Shown one piece after another: positions 7,669-16,359 of a DNA stretch of 32,322 nucleotides. Within the stretch, counting starts at the first letter, position 1, and each line of letters opens with the position of its first letter. The stretch is from a bacterium. Its GTDB lineage: Bacteria; Myxococcota_A; Bradymonadia; REDH01. The position numbers and the translations under genes were made by a program. The notes beneath the pieces are model-generated. The model had not been told where the DNA came from and did not search any database. It saw nothing but the letters and a program-made list of their open reading frames with translations. The DNA lies in the NCBI GenBank assembly GCA_030427825.1, contig JAUICO010000054.1, forward strand, positions 1 to 32,322. The letters are read 5' to 3'.

Positions 7669-7673
7669 GTTGT

Positions 7674-7680
7674 CCTCCTT
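7674..7680 (-). promoter_or_regulatory. Strong ribosome binding site fixing the DUF2853 start
   Basis: The - strand reads AAGGAGG followed by ACAAC and ATG (7668). This full-length Shine-Dalgarno match decides the start against a longer upstream frame. Confidence 0.8.
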
Positions 7681-7912
7681 GTCGCGCTCGATGCGGGCAC
7701 GGAGCCCGGGCTGTACCGGCGCCGTGGCCGGAATTCGAGACACGCTGCACGGCGCGTCGCGGGTCGCGAGGTGGCCTGCGAACAACCACGCCTGTGAAGA
7801 CTCCTAACTCAGATCCGGCGATCGAGTCACCGTTAGCGCCTGACATTCTGAAGATCGGGCCGACCACGCCGTAGACCTCTGGCCTGCGCATGGGTAATAC
7901 CCGCCTACCCCA

Positions 7913-8776
7913 ATGGTGAGCTTGCCGATGACAGCTGAATTGCTGAGTGAAATCCATGATGTGTACGAGCAGGGCGTCCGCGAAAGCACGCCCGAGATTC
8001 GCGCACTCTTCGATCGATTCGTTCTCGCGCTCGAGTCCGGCAGCGTGCGGGCGGCCGAAAAAGGCAGTGACGGCCAGTGGCACGTAAACGCCGCAGTAAA
8101 GGAGGGGATTCTGGTCGGTTTTCGCATCGGCAGAATCACTGAACTGACAGATCCGGGTTCGATTCTTCCGTTTGCCGACAAGGACACTTTTCGCACAGCG
8201 CGGCCCGACTTTGCTGCCCGTGGCACCCGAATTGTCCCCGGGGGCTCCAGCATTCGCTCCGGTGCCTATGTCGGTGAGTCCGTGACGTGCATGCCGCCGA
8301 TGTACATCAACGTGGGCGCCTGGGTCGGCGACGGCACCATGGTCGATTCGCACGCGTTGGTAGGCAGCTGCGCGCAGATCGGCGCGTCTGTACATCTGTC
8401 GGCAGCCGCCCAGATCGGCGGCGTGCTCGAGCCCATCGGCATGCGTCCGGTAGTCATCGAAGACCGCGTGCTCGTCGGCGGCGGCGTCGGTGTCTACGAA
8501 GGCACACTGGTTCGCGAAGGCGCGGTACTCGGTGCCGGCGTCATCCTGACCGCGTCGACGCCGGTCTACGATCTCGTGCGCGAGACGGTGTACCGCAGCG
8601 AAGAGGGGCGCCCCCTTGAGGTTCCCGCCAACGCGGTCGTGATTCCCGGCAGCCGGCCGGTCTCGAGCTCTGCATTTGCCGCCGACAACAACCTGCACAT
8701 GTACGCGCCGCTTATCGTGAAGTACCGCGACGACAAAACAGACCTCAGAGCCGCCCTGGAAGGCGACCTGCGTTGA
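7913..8776 (+). CDS. dapD: Tetrahydrodipicolinate N-succinyltransferase
   Basis: A 287-residue enzyme of the succinylase branch of lysine/diaminopimelate synthesis, transferring succinyl from succinyl-CoA to tetrahydrodipicolinate. It has an N-terminal helical domain (about residues 1-85) and a left-handed beta-helix of hexapeptide repeats (about 100-240). The family pattern is clear: VPGGSSIRSGAYVG, MPPMYINVGAWVGDGTMVDS, GSCAQIGASVHLSAAAQIGG and GVLEPIGMRPVVIEDRVLVG. The length is slightly above the 274 residues of the E. coli enzyme. The start is either ATG 7913 or ATG 7928; neither has a strong ribosome site. It lies 7 nt before an aminotransferase that may perform the next step. Confidence 0.93.
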   Translation: MVSLPMTAELLSEIHDVYEQGVRESTPEIRALFDRFVLALESGSVRAAEKGSDGQWHVNAAVKEGILVGFRIGRITELTDPGSILPFADKDTFRTARPDFAARGTRIVPGGSSIRSGAYVGESVTCMPPMYINVGAWVGDGTMVDSHALVGSCAQIGASVHLSAAAQIGGVLEPIGMRPVVIEDRVLVGGGVGVYEGTLVREGAVLGAGVILTASTPVYDLVRETVYRSEEGRPLEVPANAVVIPGSRPVSSSAFAADNNLHMYAPLIVKYRDDKTDLRAALEGDLR

Positions 8777-8783
8777 GTACCCC

Positions 8784-9929
8784 ATGAAGATCCAACCCGC
8801 GCAGAGACTCGACGGCGTCCAGGTAACGTTGATCCGTCGGATCATGGCCGAGGCCCCGCCGGGAGCGATCAACCTGGGCCTTGGACAAACGAACGAGCCG
8901 ATCCCACAGCCGATGATCGAAGCCGCGGCGAAGGCGGCCTACGGCAGCGGCGGATACGCGCTCAACGCCGGCTTTGCCGAGCTTCGCGAAAAAATCGGCG
9001 AGTGGTACCGGGTCGACAAGGACCGGGTGATCGTCACCGTCGGAGTCCAGGAAGCGATCTCCGTCGTCATGTTTGGACTCGTGAATCCGGGCGACGACGT
9101 GCTCGTGCCGAACCCCGGCTTTCCCGTGTACGCGACCCTCGCGCGCATGGCCGGCGGCAACCCCGTCGAGTGGTGCCCGACGATCGAGAATCGCTTCCGG
9201 CCGACATGGCCCGACGTCGAAAAAGCGCTGACGCCGAACACCCGCCTCGTGGTTCTCGCGTCGCCCGGAAACCCAACCGGCGCGGTCGCCGAGGATGACG
9301 AGTGGAAGCGTATCGGGTGCGAGCTCGAGGCCCGAGGGATTCCGTGGTTCAGCGACGAGATCTACATCCCGTTTCAGCACTCCGAGCATGAACACATGTC
9401 CATGTGGCGACACTCACGCTTTGGGGTGATCGCGTCGGGCATGTCGAAGACGCACGGCATCGCCGGCTGGCGCCTGGGCTGGCTCATCGTGCCCGACGAG
9501 CTGGTGCAGCCATTCCTTGCGCTACACCAGCATCTGGTCACCTCCGCGGCGACCATCGTGCAGCGCGCGGCCATCGCGGGTCTCACGAAAGAGGGGCAGG
9601 CCGCGATCAAGGCGCTCAGCGCACGTCTTAAGGAAAAACGAGCGATCGCGATCGCCGCGCTCGAAGAGGGCGGCTGGGACATCGTGTCGGGCGACGGCGC
9701 GTTCTACCTCATGGTTCGGCACCCGAATTGGAGCGATGACCTGGCCCTGTGTCGCCACCTGATGCGCGAGGCCGGCGTGATTACGATCCCCGGGCGGGCA
9801 TTTGGCAGTGGCGGCGAAGGCCTGCTTCGTGTGAGTTATTCGGTGGATGTCGCTGTGCTGAAGTCGGCGATCGGCGCGATGTCAGCCGCAGTCGCCGAGC
9901 AATCTGACGCCGACAGTTCAGGCAAATAG
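8784..9929 (+). CDS. Class I/II PLP-dependent aminotransferase, possibly succinyl-DAP aminotransferase (DapC-like)
   Basis: A 381-residue fold-type I aminotransferase. Visible hallmarks are INLGLGQTNEPIP near the N-terminus, VPNPGFPVYATLARM, the LASPGNPTGAV segment with the cofactor-binding Asn, FSDEIYIPF with Asp and Tyr, and SGMSKTHGIAGWRLGW where Lys222 should form the PLP Schiff base. The C-terminal LLRVSYSVD carries the substrate carboxylate-binding Arg. Following dapD by 7 nt, it is a good candidate for N-succinyl-LL-diaminopimelate aminotransferase. The family is however broad, and sequence alone does not exclude an aspartate- or aromatic-type specificity. Confidence 0.9.
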   Translation: MKIQPAQRLDGVQVTLIRRIMAEAPPGAINLGLGQTNEPIPQPMIEAAAKAAYGSGGYALNAGFAELREKIGEWYRVDKDRVIVTVGVQEAISVVMFGLVNPGDDVLVPNPGFPVYATLARMAGGNPVEWCPTIENRFRPTWPDVEKALTPNTRLVVLASPGNPTGAVAEDDEWKRIGCELEARGIPWFSDEIYIPFQHSEHEHMSMWRHSRFGVIASGMSKTHGIAGWRLGWLIVPDELVQPFLALHQHLVTSAATIVQRAAIAGLTKEGQAAIKALSARLKEKRAIAIAALEEGGWDIVSGDGAFYLMVRHPNWSDDLALCRHLMREAGVITIPGRAFGSGGEGLLRVSYSVDVAVLKSAIGAMSAAVAEQSDADSSGK

Positions 9930-9938
9930 GAGTCTGCA

Positions 9939-11606
9939 ATGAGTTTGGATCGAAAAGGACTGAAGTGGAATGGCTGGGGGCTTGCCGGCCACGACTTCGA
10001 GTTGGGCGATCGTGAAGATGCATTCTGGGACTACATCGCAGCAGAGATTGGCCGCGAGTCCCTCGAAGCGGTTGCGCCGATCGCTCTCGAGGACCTGCGA
10101 CTGCCGGCCTCCAGACTGCCGCGACAGGCACGTGCCGAGCTCAACGACGCGGTCGGTGCCGAGCACGTGCGCTCAGACGCCTACGAGCGTGCATTTCACA
10201 CCTACGGAAAGAGCTTTCGCGATCTGATCCGCATTCGTCGCGGCGAGATCACCAGCGCTCCCGACGCCGTAGTGTACCCCGGCGATGCGGCCGAAGTGAT
10301 CCGCGTGATTCAGATAGCCCGCGCGCACCGCCTCGCAGTCGTCCCATACGGTGGCGGGTCGAGCGTCGTAGGCGGCGTCGAGGCGCTTCGTGGCACCGGT
10401 CAGCAGGGCGTCATCACCCTCGACACCACGCGCATGAACAGAGTGCTGGATGTAGACACGATCTCACATACGGCGACGATTCAGGCGGGCATGTACGGTC
10501 CGGCGTTGGAAGCCGAGTTGAGTGAGAGCGGCTACACCCTGTCCCATTATCCCCAGTCCTTTGAGTTCTCGACGCTCGGCGGTTGGATCGCCGCGCGCGG
10601 CGCAGGCCAGCAGTCGAACGGCTACGGCGCGGCGGCGAAGTGGGTTGTCTCTGCGCGTGTGGCCACACCTGAGGGAGAGCTGCGCACGCTCAGCTTCCCG
10701 AATTCTGCGGCGGGCCCCAACCTGAACCACCTGATCGCCGGCTCTGAGGGCACGCTCGGTGTGATCACAGACGCCACGGTGCAGGTCCATCCGCTGCCCG
10801 AAAAACGGGACTACCGCGGCTTCCTCTTTAAGAGCTTCGAGCGTGGGTCGGACGCTGTTCGCGCGCTGGTTCAGGACGAGATCGGCCTGAGCATGATTCG
10901 CCTCTCGGACGGACCCGAGACCGAGTTCTATTCAACCTTCGCCGAGATCGGAAAAGAGCGATCCCGCGTTCGTCGACTGGCGGACGCGGCGCTCGACCGC
11001 GGAGGCTTCGGCGACGGCGCATGCGTCATGCTGCTCGGCTCCGAGGGCAGCGCGGGTCAGGTTCGCATCGCGACCGCAGCGGCCACCGCGATCTGCCTGC
11101 GCCACGGCGCGATCCCGCTTGGAACACGCCCCGGCGACAAGTGGTACGAAGGGCGCTTTGAGATGCCATACCTCAGAGACTCGATGTTGACCCGAGGGCT
11201 GGGTGTGGAGACGCTTGAGACCTCGACCAGCTGGTCAAACATCGCCAACCTGCACGCTCGCGTCAGCGCGGCCCTTACCGAGACCATCGAGTCCTTCGGC
11301 AACGGCGGCAGCCTGGTGATGGCGCACATTTCGCACTCCTACCGCACCGGGGCGAGCCTCTACTTCACCTTCGGCTGGCCCATGACGGAAGGCGCCGAGC
11401 TTGATGAGTGGCAGGCGATCAAGGTGGCCGCCGGGCGCGTCCTGCGTGAACACGGCGGCACCATCTCGCACCACCACGGAGTCGGCGCGGACCATCTGCC
11501 CTGGATGCGCGACGAAAAAGGCGGGCTCGGCATGGCCATACTGTCGGCAGCGGCGGCGGCCGTGGACCCGGACCGCATCATGAACCCGGGCAAGTTGTTT
11601 GACTAG
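9939..11606 (+). CDS. Alkylglycerone-phosphate synthase (AGPS)-like FAD enzyme
   Basis: A 555-residue member of the vanillyl-alcohol-oxidase-type flavoprotein family that most resembles alkyl-DHAP synthase. That enzyme exchanges the acyl chain of acyl-DHAP for a fatty alcohol to make ether lipids. Hallmarks are LKWNGWG at residues 8-14, the FAD domain with VVPYGGGSSVVGG and LDTTRMNRVLDVD, and HYPQSFEFSTLGGWIAARGA. In the C-terminal cap, GTISHHHGVGADHLPWM carries the active-site His triplet (511-513). AGGAGT precedes the ATG. It lies 9 nt after the aminotransferase. It lacks a peroxisomal-type N-terminal extension, as expected for a bacterial enzyme. Ether lipids are known in myxobacteria, so the function is plausible; a related D-lactate-type oxidase is the alternative. 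Confidence 0.87.
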   Translation: MSLDRKGLKWNGWGLAGHDFELGDREDAFWDYIAAEIGRESLEAVAPIALEDLRLPASRLPRQARAELNDAVGAEHVRSDAYERAFHTYGKSFRDLIRIRRGEITSAPDAVVYPGDAAEVIRVIQIARAHRLAVVPYGGGSSVVGGVEALRGTGQQGVITLDTTRMNRVLDVDTISHTATIQAGMYGPALEAELSESGYTLSHYPQSFEFSTLGGWIAARGAGQQSNGYGAAAKWVVSARVATPEGELRTLSFPNSAAGPNLNHLIAGSEGTLGVITDATVQVHPLPEKRDYRGFLFKSFERGSDAVRALVQDEIGLSMIRLSDGPETEFYSTFAEIGKERSRVRRLADAALDRGGFGDGACVMLLGSEGSAGQVRIATAAATAICLRHGAIPLGTRPGDKWYEGRFEMPYLRDSMLTRGLGVETLETSTSWSNIANLHARVSAALTETIESFGNGGSLVMAHISHSYRTGASLYFTFGWPMTEGAELDEWQAIKVAAGRVLREHGGTISHHHGVGADHLPWMRDEKGGLGMAILSAAAAAVDPDRIMNPGKLFD

Positions 11607-13041
11607 GTCGAGGTTGAGAGCGCGCGTCGGTGCCGATGCCCGCGTCTTCGCGCCCGGCCAACAGAGGCCGCAACGGCATCCAGAGCGGGGCAGGCGTGTC
11701 CTGCCGTCGTGGCTGCTGATTCTGCTGGTGTCGTTGTGTGTTCTGCCGGCATGCAAACAACAGGACCCGGAAGTTGTCAGTGAACCGACGAACGAAGAGT
11801 CGCCGTTCGGACGAGATCGCGAGCGTGAGCGTCGACGAGAATCTGAGCGGCGGCGGGCCGCGAGTGCCGCAGCGGCAGGCAGCGCGGCCGCGCCCTGGCT
11901 CGGCGTAAGAGACGTGTCGTTGGGCGAGCACTTCTCCTGCGGCGTCGACGCGTCGTCGCGCGTCTACTGCTGGGGGCGTTCGCGATTCGGCGAGCTTGGG
12001 ATCAGCGACGAAGCGGATCTGCAGCGATCACTGCCATCGGGGCCGTTGCGCATACGCGGCAACGTAGCCGAGCTCCGATCCAGCCGCGGCTCGACCTGCG
12101 CGCGTCTCGAGAACGGCCGCATTGAGTGCTGGGGCAACAACTTTCACGGGCAGCTCGGCGACGGCACAAACGACAACCGAACCACTCCGGTCGAGGTCGT
12201 GGGCATCTCAGACGCCGAGTCGATCTGTATGGGACACCACCACACATGCGCGATTCGAGAGCGGGGAACCCTGTGGTGCTGGGGCGAAAACCTGCAGGGG
12301 CAGTTGGGCGTGCCCGGCATCGACGAGTCACACACGCCGGTTGAAGTGACCGCGGTGTGGGGCGTGGCGGACGTCGCCTGCGGCGAGGCGTCGACATGCA
12401 TCCTTCGCGAGGATGGCGCGGTGTATTGCTGGGGTACGAACCAGGAAGCAGAGCTGGGGCAGGGGGTGACAGCAGAGGCGCTCTCGATGTCAGCGACGCC
12501 GCGCCAGGTGCATCGCATCGGCGGCGATGTCGCAGAGATCGAAGGATACTGGCGGCACTACTGCGTGCGTCGTACGGACGGCCGGGTGGTGTGTTGGGGA
12601 CGCCAGGAGCCGTGGAACCCGCGGGTGGTTGCGGCGCGCGCAGCGGCGCGGGTGCAGCGGGACGTAAGCCTCGAACGACCCGGGGACTACGGCTGGCCCC
12701 GTCTGGTTGAGGGCGTCGAGAATGTCACGGCGATCAGCGTTGGCGTCGACTACTCGTGTGCCGTTGAAGAGACGGGGCATGTGTACTGTTGGGGGCGCAA
12801 CGACTGGGCAAACATCGGCAACGGAAGCGTCGCGGACCGGGACGTTCCGTCTCCGGTGTCCGGAATCATCGACGCCGAGCGTGTGATCACCGGAACCCGC
12901 ACGGGATGCGCAATCCGATCGATAGGCGTCGCCGAGTGCTGGGGTATCAATCGATCCGGCCAGGTGGGCAACGGCTCGACGAATGTGGCGCTGGTACCGA
13001 GCGTGGTCCTGGCACCCATCGGCGCCGGCCGCGGGCAATAG
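11599..13041 (+). CDS. Secreted RCC1-repeat lipoprotein, seven-bladed propeller
   Basis: A 480-residue predicted lipoprotein if begun at the TTG at 11599, which overlaps the previous stop; the true start may be slightly later. The hydrophobic WLLILLVSLCVLPAC (to Cys52) is a lipoprotein signal. It is followed by a very charged Arg/Glu stretch (about residues 70-90) and an Ala-rich linker. The rest contains seven RCC1/regulator-of-chromosome-condensation repeats, each with a CWG core (such as YCWGRSRFGELG and ECWGNNFHGQLGDGT), enough for one complete propeller. Every blade also has a Cys about 11-12 residues before the CWG Cys, suggesting seven disulfides and an extracytoplasmic location. Function unknown; probably binding. 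Confidence 0.85.
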   Translation: MTRSRLRARVGADARVFAPGQQRPQRHPERGRRVLPSWLLILLVSLCVLPACKQQDPEVVSEPTNEESPFGRDRERERRRESERRRAASAAAAGSAAAPWLGVRDVSLGEHFSCGVDASSRVYCWGRSRFGELGISDEADLQRSLPSGPLRIRGNVAELRSSRGSTCARLENGRIECWGNNFHGQLGDGTNDNRTTPVEVVGISDAESICMGHHHTCAIRERGTLWCWGENLQGQLGVPGIDESHTPVEVTAVWGVADVACGEASTCILREDGAVYCWGTNQEAELGQGVTAEALSMSATPRQVHRIGGDVAEIEGYWRHYCVRRTDGRVVCWGRQEPWNPRVVAARAAARVQRDVSLERPGDYGWPRLVEGVENVTAISVGVDYSCAVEETGHVYCWGRNDWANIGNGSVADRDVPSPVSGIIDAERVITGTRTGCAIRSIGVAECWGINRSGQVGNGSTNVALVPSVVLAPIGAGRGQ

Positions 13042-13069
13042 CGGCCCGTAGCCCGCGCACGGTGATCGG

Positions 13070-13630
13070 CTAGGCCGAGTCCAGCCCTGCTGCGATCTGC
13101 TTCCGCAATCCGTTGATGGTCGCCGCCGCGACGAAGTCCTCGTGCACCAGGCCGAAGAGAAAGGTGCCCACGGCGCAGGATACGCGAAACACCGTGACAA
13201 CCCGTTTGGCCGCGATCTGTATACCGACGCTTGTGTCGCCACGCTCGGCGGATTCAACAAACAACGACGCGCTTCGTTCGATCACGGATGCGGCTGCCAC
13301 GAGCTCTTCGTCGGCTCCTATGTTTGCCAGGGTGAGGCCGCTTGTGTCTGCGACAAAGGCAGAGTGGGCACGGGTAATCTCGCGGCAATAGGTCGCCACA
13401 CGTTCCAGGGCGTCGGTGAGTCCGAGGGAGTCCAGCAGAGGGAACTCAACGTGGCGCAGCTTGAGCGCGTCGCTGAGCGGCTCCGAGGACTCTGCCGGCG
13501 CTGCGTCGTCGCCCGGGTCGCCTTCGGGAGTCGTGCTTTCGACGACGGGTGCCGTTTTAACCACGCCGGCGCGTCCAAGCAGATCCCGCAGCTCGGCGGC
13601 GTCAATCAATGAGTGAAATCGGTCCGTCAC
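13070..13630 (-). CDS. Roadblock/LC7-like protein coupled to a ParA ATPase
   Basis: A 186-residue protein. Residues 1-65 look disordered and acidic (Pro/Glu/Asp/Ser-rich). The C-terminal 120 residues resemble a roadblock/LC7 (MglB-type) domain by layout: an initial helix, strand AHSAFVADTSGLTLANIG, a long helix (ELVAAASVIERSASLFVES), strands VGIQIAAKRVVTVFRVS and AVGTFLFGLVHED, and a final helix. I recognise the fold by pattern only. The ATG lies 29 nt inside the end of the ParA gene, so the two are translationally coupled. Roadblock proteins often regulate small GTPases or polarity factors, so a partner role for the ATPase is plausible but inferred. Confidence 0.55.
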   Translation of the reverse strand: MTDRFHSLIDAAELRDLLGRAGVVKTAPVVESTTPEGDPGDDAAPAESSEPLSDALKLRHVEFPLLDSLGLTDALERVATYCREITRAHSAFVADTSGLTLANIGADEELVAAASVIERSASLFVESAERGDTSVGIQIAAKRVVTVFRVSCAVGTFLFGLVHEDFVAAATINGLRKQIAAGLDSA

Positions 13631-14408
13631 CAGAGACGTCTCCCCAAAGCTGTGCTCTCTCTTCGAATTCTGCGGCGAGGTTGTTGAACACCGCCGCGAT
13701 CGGCGGTGGACGTCGGCTCAGCATCGCGACAGGAACCCCCGCAGCACCGGCCTCGCCGAAGGCTTTGTCACGGGGAATCACCGTTCCAAACAACGCCTCA
13801 TGGGTGAGCTGCTCCCGCGCTTCTTTGTACACCTGCACGCTGACCTCGTTGTCGGGATCAAACATCGTCAGGATGAAGCCGAGCAGGGCAGTCTCGACGC
13901 CTTCTTCGCGTAGGGCTGCGACCATCTTCAGCATCTGCGGCGTACTGCGCATCGCCACCGGCTCGGCCTGCAGCGGCGAGATGATGTGGTCGGATGCCCG
14001 CATCGCGCCGACACTTGCGCCGCCAAATCCAGCGGGCGTATCGATGATCACAAGGTCCCAGTCTTCTTCGGCTTCCTCGGCGAGGCGCTTAAAGGCTACG
14101 CCGTCCTCTACATAGCGGTCGAAGGCAGGCGTATCTGAGATACGAAGATTTCCGATGGGAACCAGGCCCAGCGTCGGCATGTTTGTTCGCACCAGGACAC
14201 TCGGAAGGTCAGCGTTGTTTGCCAGGTACCAGGCAAAGCCCGTGTGTCGGTTTCTCTGCTGCGCGAGGGACAGCCCGATCGCGCCCTGTGGGTCGGCGTC
14301 TACGATCAGAGTTCGCCAGTTTCGCCTCGCGAGCGCCAACCCGAGGTTCAGTGCTACCGAAGACTTTCCGACGCCTCCCTTCTGGCTGCAGACTGCGATG
14401 ACTTTCAT
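13602..14408 (-). CDS. ParA/Soj-family ATPase
   Basis: A 268-residue ATPase of the ParA/MinD superfamily. The deviant Walker A is CSQKGGVGKSS with the signature Lys10 and Lys15. The A' motif is LIVDADPQGA (Asp37, Asp39) and the Walker B region is DLVIIDTPAGFGGASVGAM. ATG 14408 was chosen since it begins directly with the first strand MKVIAV; the longer open frame is unrelated. Its ATG overlaps the stop of the symporter gene (14405-14407). There is no ParB gene or parS-like site nearby, so chromosome partitioning is unlikely. ParA proteins without ParB position other cargos such as chemoreceptors, cytoskeletal polymers or carboxysomes, often through an adaptor; the overlapping roadblock-like protein is a candidate adaptor. 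Confidence 0.88.
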   Translation of the reverse strand: MKVIAVCSQKGGVGKSSVALNLGLALARRNWRTLIVDADPQGAIGLSLAQQRNRHTGFAWYLANNADLPSVLVRTNMPTLGLVPIGNLRISDTPAFDRYVEDGVAFKRLAEEAEEDWDLVIIDTPAGFGGASVGAMRASDHIISPLQAEPVAMRSTPQMLKMVAALREEGVETALLGFILTMFDPDNEVSVQVYKEAREQLTHEALFGTVIPRDKAFGEAGAAGVPVAMLSRRPPPIAAVFNNLAAEFEERAQLWGDVSGDGPISLID

Positions 14409-16153
14409 GCGCTTCGATCTCGTCGCGTAAACTCGCCGGCTTTCAGGCGAGCGAAGTATTGGTTGATGGCGCGAACAGCAAGGTAACCGGTGAGGAATAC
14501 GATGGGCAGGTTGCCCCACAGCATGGCGCCGGTTCCGAAGTCGATGATCGTAATCAGCCTGTCGGCGTCGGCAGCAAGCACCGGCGCAATCGCGGCGCAC
14601 ACAAGAAACACCATCTTGTACGGAAGTGAGCCCCGCTCGCCGACAAGGAAGGTTACGCCTTTTTCTCCGTAATAGCTCCAGGAAATCATCGTTGATATCG
14701 CGAAGAGCCATGCGGCCAGGGTTACCAGCCACTTTCCGAGGCCCGGGAAGGCCCTGTCAAAGGCGTGCGCGGTCAGCTGCGCGCCGTCGAGGGTTCGGTG
14801 CACTTCGTCGGGCAACGGAGTGATCACACTCGGCTGGTCCCGCCACCGTGAGCGGTCCAGCTCAAGTGGCGACCAGGCGACGGTCAATTCGGGGTTGTCC
14901 GCGTCGCCCCGCACCACCGTGCCCGTCAGCTGAACGCGCGATGTGCCGCCGTTTGCCGAGAGGCGCACTCCGTCTGTCTCGGCGAGGATGAAGATGCCGT
15001 CGCCGGGTCCCCAATCCCCGTCGCCGCGGGGCGGAAGCGCCTCAATGTTTGTCGGCGCGGTCACGTCCCAGGCATCTGCGATCTCAGCGCCCTCGGCGTC
15101 TACCGCAGCGCTGACGACTACGTCACCGTCGATGGAACCGATCGAGTCTCGATTCCATGTGCCGGTGACGAGGATGACGAGCGCGGTCAGGGTGCAGATA
15201 ACGATCGTGTCAATGAAAGGCCCGAGGCCGCCCACAATCCCTTCCCGTGCCGGATCGCCGGTTTTCGCGGCAGCATGTGCGATCGGAGCGGAGCCCTGTC
15301 CGGCTTCATTCGAGAAGAGGGCCCGCTTGAGCCCTACGCTGAATACGAAATAGAGCCCCGCGCCCACGAACGCGCCGTTCGCTTCGGTCGGCGAAAACGC
15401 CGAGGTGACGACCAGGCGCAGCACGCCGGGTACGGCGCCGATGTTCGCCGCGATTACCGCGAGGCCTGCGACGACGTAGAGCACGCACATGATCGGCACG
15501 ATGGCCGCGGCCACAGACCCGATGCGCTTGATACCGCCGATGATCACCATCGCGACGACTGAGGCCATCACGACCGTCGAGAGCATCTGCGGTACGTGAA
15601 AGTAGGTCTCGGTGAGGCGCGCGACATTCCAGGCCTGGAACACGTTACCGCCGGTGATGGTCGAGATGACCAGCGTCACCGAGAAGAGCCCGCCCAGGAA
15701 CACGGCCAGCTTGTGCGCGTTCGGGCCGCGCTTGCCCAGGGTCTCGCGAATGACCCACATCGCGCCGCCGCTGGGATTCTCCGGGTCATCGGTGTTTCGG
15801 TAGAGCATCGCGAGGGTGATCTCGACCGCCTTCAGCGACATTCCGAGGAGTCCCACGACCCACATCCAGAACAGGGCGCCCGGTCCGCCGACGCCGATCG
15901 CCAGCGCCACCCCGCCGATGTTACCGAGTCCAATCGTCGCAGACAGAGCGGCGGCGAGAGCCTGAAAGTGGGAGATCGCGCCGGTGTCGTCATCCGCGTC
16001 GTAGTCGCCGCGCACGACCGCCACACCGTGGGTGAGGATTTTGTACTGCGAGAACTTCGTCGCGATGGTGAAGACGATGCCGGCGCCCAGCAGGGCGAAG
16101 GGCGTCCACGGCCCCCAAAGGATCGCACTGATTTTTTCGAGGACCGCGAACAT
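14405..16153 (-). CDS. Alanine/glycine:cation symporter (AGCS family) with a soluble insertion
   Basis: A 582-residue Na+- or H+-coupled amino-acid symporter. AGCS motifs include GAISHFQALAAALSATIGLG (about residues 58-77), GNIGGVALAIGVGGPGALFWM, and LKRALFSNEAGQGSAPIAHA near residue 275-294. About 10-11 membrane helices are visible. Family members are usually 440-550 residues; the excess here is a hydrophilic block of about 120 residues (about 334-457) between VILVTGTW and GAQLTAHAF, rich in Asp and Gly, with predicted beta-strands. The rest of the last helices (WLFAISTMISWSYYGEKGV) is normal. GAAGG upstream supports the ATG. Its stop overlaps the start of the ParA gene, an unusual pairing. 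Confidence 0.93.
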   Translation of the reverse strand: MFAVLEKISAILWGPWTPFALLGAGIVFTIATKFSQYKILTHGVAVVRGDYDADDDTGAISHFQALAAALSATIGLGNIGGVALAIGVGGPGALFWMWVVGLLGMSLKAVEITLAMLYRNTDDPENPSGGAMWVIRETLGKRGPNAHKLAVFLGGLFSVTLVISTITGGNVFQAWNVARLTETYFHVPQMLSTVVMASVVAMVIIGGIKRIGSVAAAIVPIMCVLYVVAGLAVIAANIGAVPGVLRLVVTSAFSPTEANGAFVGAGLYFVFSVGLKRALFSNEAGQGSAPIAHAAAKTGDPAREGIVGGLGPFIDTIVICTLTALVILVTGTWNRDSIGSIDGDVVVSAAVDAEGAEIADAWDVTAPTNIEALPPRGDGDWGPGDGIFILAETDGVRLSANGGTSRVQLTGTVVRGDADNPELTVAWSPLELDRSRWRDQPSVITPLPDEVHRTLDGAQLTAHAFDRAFPGLGKWLVTLAAWLFAISTMISWSYYGEKGVTFLVGERGSLPYKMVFLVCAAIAPVLAADADRLITIIDFGTGAMLWGNLPIVFLTGYLAVRAINQYFARLKAGEFTRRDRSA

Positions 16154-16359
16154 AGCGCCTTCGTGAACAGGACAGTTATCGCGCGGTTGCTGATCAGGAC
16201 TCCCGCGCGTGCGCCGCGATGCTGGTCCACCGGGGGCGCGGTGTCAAAAAGGGCGTTGGGCGCGCAATGTACGCGCCAGTTACAAGCGCGTCGAACTCAG
16301 CTGCGGTCGTTCCACCGCTGAGCGCTCTTATCCGGTCGTGATCCGGCAATCGTTGCGAC

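Noticed and set aside
7547..8872. A 441-codon open frame on the - strand across dapD
   Set aside because: It is antisense to a clear dapD and shows His/Asp/Arg-rich composition typical of a GC-rich shadow frame, with no recognisable domain.
13602..14408. Chromosome or plasmid partition locus
   Set aside because: There is no ParB gene, no parS-like repeat and no replication gene nearby.
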